Of a stretch of DNA of 12,577 nucleotides, positions 6,732 to 12,577 are shown piece after piece. Within the stretch, counting starts at the first letter, position 1, and each line of letters begins with the position of its first letter. The notes under the pieces were generated by a model. That model had not been told where the DNA came from and ran no database searches. It saw only the letters and a list, made by a program, of their open reading frames with translations. Source of the stretch: CAYTQK01 sp964439745 (lineage in GTDB: Bacteria; Desulfobacterota; Desulfobacteria; Desulfobacterales; Desulfosudaceae). The stretch lies in contig CAYTQK010000076.1 in the NCBI GenBank assembly GCA_964439745.1, positions 1 to 12,577 on the forward strand, in the 5' to 3' direction. Position numbers and translations under genes: made by a program.

Positions 6732-7883
6732 ATGAACGATACCGAGAAATTGAAAGTTCTGGTCGTAGACGATACCATCCTGTACCGAAAAATCGTCAGT
6801 GAAGTATTATCGGCTTTTCCCGGGGTGGAAATCGTCGGCACCGCCAGCAACGGCAAAACCGCCATTTCCCGCATTGCTTCGTTGAAACCGGACCTGATCA
6901 CCCTGGATGTGGACATGCCCAGCATGGACGGCATCCAGGTGCTGGAGGAGATCAACCGGCTGGGCTATGACGTGGGCGTAATCATGCTCAGTTCGCTGAC
7001 CCATGAGGGCAGCGAATTAACGGTCAAGGCCCTGGAGCTGGGCGCCTTTGATTTTATTCCCAAGCCGGAGCTGGAATCCATCGAAGCGGGCAAACGCTTT
7101 ATCAAGGAAAATCTGGCGCCGATGCTGCGGTCTTTTGCCGACCGGCGCACCATTAAAAAAATCCTGACCGGACAGGCGACTTACAGCCGTCCGCTCCGGA
7201 CGGCGCCCCTGGCCGCGGAAAGACCGCCAGTTCCCGGCAAGAAAAGCGTTGCCGCACCGCCGGAACAGGTTGCCGCCACCGGCGGCAAACCATGGCAGGG
7301 CCCCTCCCGGGTAATCGCCATCGGAATATCAACCGGCGGTCCCAAGGCCCTGGCCCGGATTATTCCCCAACTGCCGGCAGATCTCGCGGTCCCCGTCCTG
7401 ATCGTCCAGCATATGCCGGCCCTGTTTACCAAGTCCCTTGCCAAAAGCCTCAATGCCAAGTCCCCAATTCGGGTGGTGGAAGCCGAAGACACAGAACCGC
7501 ACACCGCCGGCACCGTTTATATCGCGCCCGGCGGAAAACAGATGAAAGTCGCCGGCGATAACGGTAACAAAAAGATTATTCAGATTACCGACGATCCTCC
7601 GGAAAACAGCTGCAAACCGTCGGTGGATTACCTTTTCCGGTCCGTGGCCGAGCATTTTTCCGGAAAAGCAACCGGTATCATCATGACCGGCATGGGCTCG
7701 GACGGCCACCTCGGGATCGGCGCCATGAAAGCCGGCGGCGCCCTGGTGATCGCCCAGGACGAGGCGACCTGCACGGTCTTCGGCATGCCCAAAAAACCCA
7801 TCGAATCCGGCTTGGTGGATATTGTCGCCCCGCTGGACAATATTGTCACTGAAATGATCAATTCCGTGAAGATGTCCGGATAA
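6732..7883 (+). CDS. Chemoreceptor glutamate methylesterase CheB
   Basis: CheB removes methyl groups from receptor glutamates, and deamidates some glutamines, when phosphorylated by CheA; this is the adaptation arm. It has 383 residues. The receiver (1-125) has the acidic pair in VVDD (13-14), phospho-accepting Asp59 in TLDVDMP, a Ser/Thr switch in MLSSLT and Lys in PKP. A basic, Pro/Ala-rich linker follows (~135-190). The methylesterase domain has Ser200 (GISTGGP), His227 (VQHMP) and Asp324 (MTGMGSDG), a complete catalytic triad. Family length is about 350, so the protein is full length with a slightly long linker. No clear Shine-Dalgarno sequence lies before ATG 6732 (the upstream bases read ctgacaaaaatt), so translation may depend on coupling or an unstructured leader. 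The start is supported by the standard LKVLVVDD opening. Confidence 0.95.
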   Translation: MNDTEKLKVLVVDDTILYRKIVSEVLSAFPGVEIVGTASNGKTAISRIASLKPDLITLDVDMPSMDGIQVLEEINRLGYDVGVIMLSSLTHEGSELTVKALELGAFDFIPKPELESIEAGKRFIKENLAPMLRSFADRRTIKKILTGQATYSRPLRTAPLAAERPPVPGKKSVAAPPEQVAATGGKPWQGPSRVIAIGISTGGPKALARIIPQLPADLAVPVLIVQHMPALFTKSLAKSLNAKSPIRVVEAEDTEPHTAGTVYIAPGGKQMKVAGDNGNKKIIQITDDPPENSCKPSVDYLFRSVAEHFSGKATGIIMTGMGSDGHLGIGAMKAGGALVIAQDEATCTVFGMPKKPIESGLVDIVAPLDNIVTEMINSVKMSG

Positions 7884-7892
7884 TGTCACCCC

Positions 7893-8741
7893 ATGCCAAA
7901 AATATCTTCACTTGAATTCAAGGTCCTCTCTAAATACCTGTTTGAGATTTCGGGTATTTCATTAAAACCGGGCAAAGAATACCTGCTGGAGACCCGGCTG
8001 GCACCCTTGCTGGCCGAGTACCAGTTCGTCTCTTTCAGCGAGTTATATTACCAGGCCAAGCGGGACAACTCCCTGGAAGAGAAAATCATTGACGCCCTGA
8101 CCACCAATGAAACCTATTTTTTCCGGGATGTGCTCCCCTTTGAACTCCTGCAGCATAAAATTATCCCCGACCTGGTGGACAAGCGGTCGGCTGCCATACG
8201 TCACCCGGAAAAAATACCAATCCGGATCTGGTCGGCCGGTTGTTCCACCGGCCAGGAAGTATACAGCATCGCCTTTGTCTTAAAGGAGCTGGGCATCACG
8301 CCGGCCGACTACAACCTCTTTCTGGTCGGTACGGATATTTCCAATGCGGCCATTGCCAAGGCCAGCTACGGCCGGTATACCAGCTTTGAAGTGACCCGCG
8401 GCCTGATGCCGGACCAGGTCACCCGGTACTTTACCAGAATCGACGAAAATTCCTGGCAGGTGGCCGATGAATTCCGCTGGATGGTCAGCTTCAAGACCCA
8501 GAATCTATTCAAACCCTTTGAGAGGCAGGCCCGGTTTGATATTATTTTCTGCCGCAACGTGGGCATCTATTTTGCCAGCGAAGACCGGCAGCGGCTGTAT
8601 CAGCGGCTGTTCGATGCCCTGGCCCCGGACGGGTACCTGATCGTGGGCGCCACCGAATCCATCAGCTACGACACGAATCTGCTGATTCCCCGCAAGTACC
8701 TGCGGACGACCTTTTATCAGCCCCGCTCGCAGTTTCAATAA
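7893..8741 (+). CDS. Chemoreceptor glutamate methyltransferase CheR
   Basis: CheR transfers methyl groups from S-adenosylmethionine to receptor glutamates, opposing CheB. It has 282 residues, typical for the family. An N-terminal helical domain (~1-70) leads into NETYFFR (72-78), a CheR hallmark. The SAM-binding loop is IWSAGCSTGQEVYS (112-125), and the second hallmark is FCRNVGIYF (219-227). Most family members have Leu or Met where this one has Gly224, a small oddity next to the active site. The start lies nine bases after the cheB stop with only a weak upstream GGA, consistent with translational coupling. It is the last gene of the operon; an AT-rich stretch and a terminator candidate follow. 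Confidence 0.95.
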   Translation: MPKISSLEFKVLSKYLFEISGISLKPGKEYLLETRLAPLLAEYQFVSFSELYYQAKRDNSLEEKIIDALTTNETYFFRDVLPFELLQHKIIPDLVDKRSAAIRHPEKIPIRIWSAGCSTGQEVYSIAFVLKELGITPADYNLFLVGTDISNAAIAKASYGRYTSFEVTRGLMPDQVTRYFTRIDENSWQVADEFRWMVSFKTQNLFKPFERQARFDIIFCRNVGIYFASEDRQRLYQRLFDALAPDGYLIVGATESISYDTNLLIPRKYLRTTFYQPRSQFQ

Positions 8742-8881
8742 AACAATCAGCGAACCCGCCCCGGCAACGGCGTCTTATCCGCGGCAGTCCTCCCCCCTGT
8801 TTTCCGGACCGCCCTCAAAAACTTGCTGCCTATCCATTTCGATGGCAAAAAGATCCCAGTTGGTATTTTTTTGTTCACGCC

Positions 8882-8907
8882 GGCCGGCCATTCCGGCCCG
8901 GCCTTTT
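8882..8907 (+). terminator. Probable intrinsic terminator of the che operon
   Basis: ggccggcc (8882-8889) pairs with ggcccggcc (8895-8903) with one bulged C around the loop attcc, and TTTT (8904-8907) follows. It lies about 140 bases after cheR and before the AT-rich region of the next gene. The T run is short, so termination may be partial. Confidence 0.55.
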
Positions 8908-8915
8908 CCCCGCTT

Positions 8916-8933
8916 TTGTAAAAATATTGTAAA
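8916..8933 (+). promoter_or_regulatory. Direct repeat TTGTAAA-AATA-TTGTAAA, a response-regulator-like box
   Basis: Two exact heptamers (8916-8922 and 8927-8933) lie 11 bases apart, one helical turn. This 7+4+7 layout is that of Pho boxes and other sites for OmpR/PhoB-type regulators, although the bases match the PhoB consensus (CTGTCAT) only in part. It sits in the AT-rich stretch just after the che terminator and could control the radical SAM gene. TTGTAA can also serve as a weak -35 element, though no good -10 is visible. Confidence 0.35.
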
Positions 8934-8995
8934 GGCTTAATTTTCTGGCACTTTTCTCTTGATTCACAATCGCAAAAGCCTTATTTGTGAGGATA

Positions 8996-9019
8996 GAAGA
9001 CAGGGGCGAAACTGTCTTC
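8996..9019 (+). other. Perfect 8-bp hairpin in the leader of the radical SAM gene
   Basis: gaagacag (8996-9003) pairs without mismatch with ctgtcttc (9012-9019) around the 8-base loop gggcgaaa. The loop contains GCGAAA, close to a stable GNRA-type tetraloop. No T run follows at once. It could be a transcribed 5' structural element or, at the DNA level, an operator. It matches no riboswitch class that I can recognise by eye. Confidence 0.45.
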
Positions 9020-9064
9020 CCCCTCACCGGCAATGCGACAAAACGGCATCCGGCGGAAACACTG

Positions 9065-9096
9065 GTCGACGTGATTATCAGTCGACGTGATTATCA
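9065..9096. repeat. Exact 16-base tandem duplication before the radical SAM gene
   Basis: gtcgacgtgattatca occurs at 9065-9080 and again, immediately and without mismatch, at 9081-9096. Each copy contains two palindromes: gtcgac, and tgat-t-atca with a single central base. The second copy ends on the first base of the ribosome binding site AAAGGAG. This could be a pair of operator half-sites that block transcription or ribosome access, or a recent slippage duplication. The internal palindromes favour a protein-binding site. Confidence 0.6.
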
Positions 9097-9108
9097 AAGG
9101 AGTCTGTC

Positions 9109-10902
9109 ATGAGCCGATTAAACAATATCCTGCTGGTTTACCCGGAAATTCCCAGCAACACCTATTGGAGTTTTCATTACAGCCTGAAATTCATCGACAA
9201 GAAGACCAGCCTGCCGCCGCTGGGGGTGATCACCATGGCGGCCCTGCTGCCGGACAAGTACAATCTCCAGCTGGTGGATCTCAATATCGAGCCTCTCGCC
9301 AGGGAGGACATTGAATGGGCGGACGCGGTTTTCATCTCGGCCATGATCATCCAGCAGAACTCCATGAATGAAATAATCAGGATGTGCAACCGGACCGGCA
9401 CGCCAGTGGTGGCCGGCGGCCCCCATCCCACCTCCAGCCACCAGGCCATTTCCGGGGTGGATCATTTCGTGCTGGGCGAAGCCGAAACCATTATCAACGA
9501 GTTTCTGGAAGACTTTGAAAATGGCACCGCCCGGCATGTCTACCACGCCCAGACCAGGCCCGACCTGGACGAAACGCCGATTCCCCGTTTTGACCTGCTG
9601 AAGATGGACCAGTACAGTTCCATGGCTGTCCAGTATTCCCGGGGATGCCCTTTTCAATGCGAATTCTGTGACATCTGGGTGGTCTACGGCCGGCGGCCAC
9701 GGGTCAAATCCGCCCCCAATATAATCAGGGAGATCGACACCCTCTACCGGCTGGGCTGGGAGGGATCCATTTTCATGGTGGACGACAACTTTATCGGCAA
9801 CAAGAACCGGGTCAAAAAAGAGCTCCTGCCCGCCCTGATTGAATGGAAAAAAGCCAATAACCACCGGTTCAAATTTTACACCGAGGCCAGCATCAACCTG
9901 GCCGACGACGAAGAACTGATGAACGCCATGAGCGCGGCCGGTTTTGACCAGGTCTTTATCGGCATCGAAACCCCTTCCAAGGAATCTCTGGCAGAAACCG
10001 GCAAAAGTCAGAATTTGAAGTGCGACCTGCAGGAGGCCGTTCGAACCATCCAAAAACACGGTATGGAAGTAACCGCCGGTTTCATCCTGGGGTTTGACAA
10101 TGACAAGGAAGATATTTTTGACCGGCAGATCGAGTTTATCCAGCAGACCGGCATTCCCAAGGCCATGGTGGGCATGATGCAGGCTCTGCCGGGCACCAAG
10201 CTGTTTGAACGCCTGCAAAGGGAAGGCCGCATTTTGACCGATCACCTGGAAGGCTGCAACACCCATACCATGACCACCAATTTCGTAGCCACCATGGACC
10301 CGCAGACCCTCAAGGAGGGCTACAAGCGGGTGCTGGGCACGCTTTACGATACCAATCTGAAAAACTATTTCACCCGCTGCGACATGCTGCTGGCCAATCT
10401 CCGGCATACCGGCTACAAGCAGCGTAAAATCCGCTGGCTGGAGATCAAGGCCCTCTTGAAATCGTTATTTTTTCAGCCGTTCACGCCCTATGGCGGACAA
10501 TACCTGAAATTTGTCAGCCGTAACCTGGTCCGCAATCCCGGGGTGTTTGCCGAGGTCATCACCCATGCCGTCATGGGCCATCATTTTCACGTGATCACCC
10601 AGGAAACGCTCAAGGTAGACAAGGCCGCTTCCCGGCTGGATGAAATTTATGAAAAAGCCCGGGACCAGGTCCGCCGCTACTCCTCTTCCATGATCACCAC
10701 CTCCGCCGTCCAGAGACGACGACTGTCCGAACTCTGGACCCACTACAAAAAAACCCTGGAAAAATCGGAAAATTTCATTAATCATATCCATGTTGATTTC
10801 CGGCGGGACATTATCAACAAGTACCAGGAAATTTACAATAAAACCCGGCAATTGTTTTCGGAGCAGGAAAACAGCCGGAATGTTTCGGAAACCGCCCGCT
10901 GA
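9109..10902 (+). CDS. Cobalamin-binding radical SAM protein, HpnP/DUF4070-like
   Basis: The gene encodes 597 residues. The N-terminal ~140 residues form a Rossmann-type cobalamin-binding domain (LPPLGVITMAALLP, LVDLNIEPLAREDIEWAD, VVAGGPHPT). As in many radical SAM members, the histidine that ligates cobalt in B12 enzymes is absent. The radical SAM core (~165-390) has C180, C184 and C187 (CPFQCEFC) for the 4Fe-4S cluster. Conserved blocks FMVDDNFIGNK, TEASINLADDEELM, FIGIETPSKESL and GMMQALPGTKLFERL are close to those of hopanoid C-2 methylase HpnP and related DUF4070 proteins. The ~150 C-terminal residues are charged and helical, so the protein is somewhat long for HpnP. It may methylate, or otherwise form C-C bonds on, a lipid-like unactivated carbon. 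No hopanoid gene is nearby, so the substrate is open. AAAGGAG (9096-9102) precedes ATG 9109 by six bases. Confidence 0.85.
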   Translation: MSRLNNILLVYPEIPSNTYWSFHYSLKFIDKKTSLPPLGVITMAALLPDKYNLQLVDLNIEPLAREDIEWADAVFISAMIIQQNSMNEIIRMCNRTGTPVVAGGPHPTSSHQAISGVDHFVLGEAETIINEFLEDFENGTARHVYHAQTRPDLDETPIPRFDLLKMDQYSSMAVQYSRGCPFQCEFCDIWVVYGRRPRVKSAPNIIREIDTLYRLGWEGSIFMVDDNFIGNKNRVKKELLPALIEWKKANNHRFKFYTEASINLADDEELMNAMSAAGFDQVFIGIETPSKESLAETGKSQNLKCDLQEAVRTIQKHGMEVTAGFILGFDNDKEDIFDRQIEFIQQTGIPKAMVGMMQALPGTKLFERLQREGRILTDHLEGCNTHTMTTNFVATMDPQTLKEGYKRVLGTLYDTNLKNYFTRCDMLLANLRHTGYKQRKIRWLEIKALLKSLFFQPFTPYGGQYLKFVSRNLVRNPGVFAEVITHAVMGHHFHVITQETLKVDKAASRLDEIYEKARDQVRRYSSSMITTSAVQRRRLSELWTHYKKTLEKSENFINHIHVDFRRDIINKYQEIYNKTRQLFSEQENSRNVSETAR

Positions 10903-10964
10903 TCGCCGATCAGCGCCGGTCGCAAAAACAGGCAGCGTCCGGCCGGGGCTGGCCTTGCCCTGTT
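10897..10964 (+). terminator. Two hairpins after the radical SAM gene, weak terminator candidate
   Basis: cgctgatc (10897-10904), which spans the TGA stop codon, pairs perfectly with gatcagcg (10908-10915) around a GCC loop. A second imperfect hairpin pairs aacaggca (10927-10934) with tgccctgtt (10956-10964), with ggcc/ggcc inside. Neither is followed by a good T run. They may attenuate read-through from the radical SAM gene into the glycosyltransferases or mark the 3' end of its transcript. Confidence 0.3.
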
Positions 10965-10992
10965 CTGTCAGCGGAAAATTACTGCCACTATT

Positions 10993-11844
10993 GTGACCTG
11001 TTCATCCCATACTCCTGTTGCCATCAGCGTCATTATTCCCACGTACAACCGGGCCGTTCTGGTGACCGAGGCAGTAGGCTCAGCCCTGGCCCAGGAGGGA
11101 CCGGACGTTGAAGTCATCGTGGTCGACGACGGTTCCACGGACGATACCGGGCGGGTGCTGGATGCTTTCGGCAGCCGCATCATCCGGGTCACCCAGCCCA
11201 ACCTGGGCGTCAGCGCCGCCCGCAACGCCGGTGCTGACCGGGCTTCCGGCAGCCATCTGGCTTTCCTGGACGCCGACGACCTGTGGCTGCCGGGCAAACT
11301 GGCCCGGCAGGCCGCTTTTTTCCAGGCTCACCCCGGGGCCCGAATCTGCCAGACCGAGGAGGCCTGGCTGAAAAACGGCCGGCGGATCAATCCCGGCAAA
11401 AAACACCGGAAACCCTCCGGCATGATCTTCATTCCCTCCCTGGCATTGTGCCTGGTCAGCCCTTCGGCGGTCATGATCGAACGTCAATTTTTCCAGCAGA
11501 TGGGCGGATTTGATGAATCCCTGCCGGCCTGTGAAGACTATGATCTCTGGCTGCGGATCAGCTGCCGATACCCCATCCATCTTATTCCCGAGGCCCTGGT
11601 CATCAAGCGCGGCGGCCACGCCGACCAGTTGTCGGCGGCGCCGGGTCTGGATAAATACCGCATCCGCTGCCTGCGAAAAATCTTGGAAACCCGGCCGCTG
11701 ACCACGGCGCAGCGGTCTGCCGTTCAACAGACCCTGCGGGAAAAATGCGCCATCTATGCCGCCGGCTGTGAAAAACGGAACCGGCCCGTTGAGGCCGGTT
11801 ACTACTCCTGGATCGCGGACACATGGCAACCACTTCTGCCCTGA
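10993..11844 (+). CDS. Family 2 (GT-A fold) glycosyltransferase
   Basis: The gene encodes 283 residues. The GT-A fold opens at once with ISVIIPTYNR (11-20). VIVVDDGSTDD (41-51) binds the nucleotide, and the metal-binding D-x-D motif is Asp93-Ala-Asp95 in FLDADDLW. The candidate catalytic acids lie in PACEDYDLWLRIS (178-190). There is no membrane segment, so it is cytoplasmic or peripheral, and donor and acceptor cannot be read from the sequence. The mid-protein block CQTEEAWLKNG plus the PSGMIF and CLVSPSAV segments look like a well-defined subfamily rather than a generic GT2. The start is GTG 10993, just ahead of the first conserved strand; no ATG and only a weak ribosome binding site are available. 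The 3' end overlaps the next glycosyltransferase gene by 22 bases, so the two probably act in one pathway. The gap from the radical SAM gene is 90 bases. Confidence 0.88.
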   Translation: MTCSSHTPVAISVIIPTYNRAVLVTEAVGSALAQEGPDVEVIVVDDGSTDDTGRVLDAFGSRIIRVTQPNLGVSAARNAGADRASGSHLAFLDADDLWLPGKLARQAAFFQAHPGARICQTEEAWLKNGRRINPGKKHRKPSGMIFIPSLALCLVSPSAVMIERQFFQQMGGFDESLPACEDYDLWLRISCRYPIHLIPEALVIKRGGHADQLSAAPGLDKYRIRCLRKILETRPLTTAQRSAVQQTLREKCAIYAAGCEKRNRPVEAGYYSWIADTWQPLLP

Positions 11845-12577
11845 GATTTCTTTTCCTGGAATCTTTTTACGACGGCTCGCACGCCCGTTTCGCCGACGGT
11901 CTGGCTGCATTTTCCAGCCACCATATCGACCTGCGCACCCTGCCCGGCCGCTACTGGAAATGGCGGATGCTGGGAGCCGCCCTCTATTTTGCGGAAACGG
12001 TTCCCGACATGTCCGGTTATGACGGGCTGATCGTTACTGATCTGTTCAACCTGGCCGATTTTATGGCCATCCGCGGGCAGAACTGCCCGCCGGTGCTGGT
12101 CTATTTTCATGAGAACCAGGTCACCTATCCCCCGCCGCCGGGCGACAAGGGGGCCTTTCAAACCGGCATGATCAACATCAGCACCGCCCTGGCCGCCCGC
12201 CGCCTGATTTTCAATTCTGATTTTCACCTCCAGGCCTTTATCCGGGGCATTCCGGATTTTCTGGCCAAAGGCCGGGACTGCCGGCCGGCCGCCACGGCCG
12301 CAGCCGTGTCCGCCAAGGCCGGCGTGCTGTATCCGGGTATCCGGCCGCCGGCGCGGCCGCCGGAAGAGTCCGCGCCGGCGGCAGATCCGCCACTGATCCT
12401 CTGGAATCATCGCTGGGCCTTTGACAAAAACTATGAACTTTTCCTGTCGGTTTTGAATGACCTGGCGGAAAACGGCCTCCCCTTCCAGCTGGCCCTGCTG
12501 GGACAAAACGACGGCCGGATTCCGCCGGCGTTTGCCGCGGCCCGAAAAAAATTCCAATCCGCCATCGTCCGCTTCGG
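11823..12577 (+). CDS. DUF3524/GTDC1-type glycosyltransferase (tRNA-queuosine mannosyltransferase family), partial
   Basis: This frame stays open to the window edge, giving 251 residues of the N-terminal part. It carries the motif series of the DUF3524 family: FLESFYDGSH (11-20; usually LEPFYGGSH), WKWRM (45-49), TDLFNLADF (72-80), YFHENQ (94-99), FNSDFH (130-135), VLYPGI (168-173) and WNHRWAFDK (194-202). Human GTDC1 (QTMAN) of this family transfers mannose to queuosine in tRNA-Asp. Bacterial members are mostly known by sequence only, so transfer to a queuosine-type acceptor is an inference. The C-terminal GT-B half, which would bind the sugar nucleotide, lies outside the window. An Ala/Pro-rich insert (~155-190) precedes the WNHRW motif. 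ATG 11823 lies inside the family 2 glycosyltransferase gene, 22 bases before that stop. Ribosome binding is weak (GGAC nearby), so translational coupling is likely. Confidence 0.85.
   Translation, partial: MATTSALRFLFLESFYDGSHARFADGLAAFSSHHIDLRTLPGRYWKWRMLGAALYFAETVPDMSGYDGLIVTDLFNLADFMAIRGQNCPPVLVYFHENQVTYPPPPGDKGAFQTGMINISTALAARRLIFNSDFHLQAFIRGIPDFLAKGRDCRPAATAAAVSAKAGVLYPGIRPPARPPEESAPAADPPLILWNHRWAFDKNYELFLSVLNDLAENGLPFQLALLGQNDGRIPPAFAAARKKFQSAIVRF

Larger units (their letters stand above)
8742..9108. other. 367-base intergenic region with dense regulatory signals
   Basis: No convincing gene lies here on either strand. The first ~140 bases are plain sequence. A GC-rich hairpin with a short T run (8882-8907) probably ends the che transcript. 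An AT-rich stretch (8914-8945) with two TTGTAAA copies follows. Then come aaggctt (8932-8938) and its inverted match aagcctt (8976-8982), a perfect 8-bp hairpin (8996-9019), and an exact 16-base duplication (9065-9096) touching the ribosome binding site AAAGGAG (9096-9102) of the radical SAM gene. The long untranslated leader implied by this layout suggests that the radical SAM gene has its own regulated promoter. Confidence 0.6.

Noticed and set aside
8946..8964. TGGCAC followed by TTGA, resembling a sigma-54 promoter
   Set aside because: The second element is shifted by two bases and reads TTGA rather than TTGC, so the required -24/-12 spacing fails.
8932..9108. Cobalamin or cyclic-di-GMP riboswitch before the radical SAM gene
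   Set aside because: The leader has hairpins but none of the conserved core sequences that I know for these classes.
9118..10407. Open frame of 429 codons on the minus strand opposite the radical SAM gene
   Set aside because: The plus strand carries a complete radical SAM protein with all motifs; the antisense product shows only mirrored low-information sequence.
11802..12557. Open frame of 251 codons on the minus strand at the window end
   Set aside because: The plus strand here encodes the GTDC1-like glycosyltransferase with many family motifs; the antisense frame is its shadow.

Overview
The window looks like chromosomal DNA of a GC-rich Gram-negative bacterium. The protein types suggest a sulfate-reducing deltaproteobacterium (Desulfobacterota, near Desulfobacterales): a hybrid CheA, an HpnP/DUF4070-like cobalamin radical SAM protein, a U32 protein of the TrhP type and a DUF3524 glycosyltransferase. 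This assignment is an inference from family resemblance. No rRNA or tRNA gene and no CRISPR array was seen.

Layout. (1) 1-308 is AT-richer mobile-element debris: a transposase-like C-terminal tail, then a 197-base unit bounded by 17-base inverted repeats. (2) 309-1255, minus strand, holds two small genes joined by a TAATG overlap. They resemble accessory proteins of GMC-type oxidoreductase loci, but no oxidoreductase follows because the mobile debris lies there. (3) 1482-2741 encodes a U32-family protein of the kind that makes 5-hydroxyuridine at tRNA position 34. (4) 2884-8741 is a chemosensory operon in the order cheA-cheW-cheB-cheR. Its CheA is a hybrid of 1104 residues with Hpt, a P2-like region, dimerisation and kinase domains, two CheW-type domains and a receiver. 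There is no chemoreceptor, free CheY or CheC/D. A terminator candidate follows cheR. (5) 8742-9108 is a 367-base intergenic region with the densest set of regulatory-looking signals in the window: the terminator, a pair of TTGTAAA repeats, a perfect 8-bp hairpin, and an exact 16-bp tandem duplication next to the ribosome binding site. (6) 9109-10902 encodes the cobalamin-binding radical SAM protein. (7) 10993 to the window end holds a family 2 glycosyltransferase overlapping by 22 bases a second glycosyltransferase gene that runs off the window. The second is recognisably of the DUF3524/GTDC1 family, whose human member mannosylates queuosine in tRNA.

How the parts may work together. CheA, CheW, CheB and CheR form a near-complete signalling core. 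The receiver fused to CheA, rather than a separate CheY in the operon, may be the immediate phosphate acceptor. The two overlapping glycosyltransferases probably act in one pathway. The best hypothesis is tRNA queuosine glycosylation, with cell-surface glycosylation as the main alternative. The radical SAM gene has its own apparent control region and may be a separate unit.
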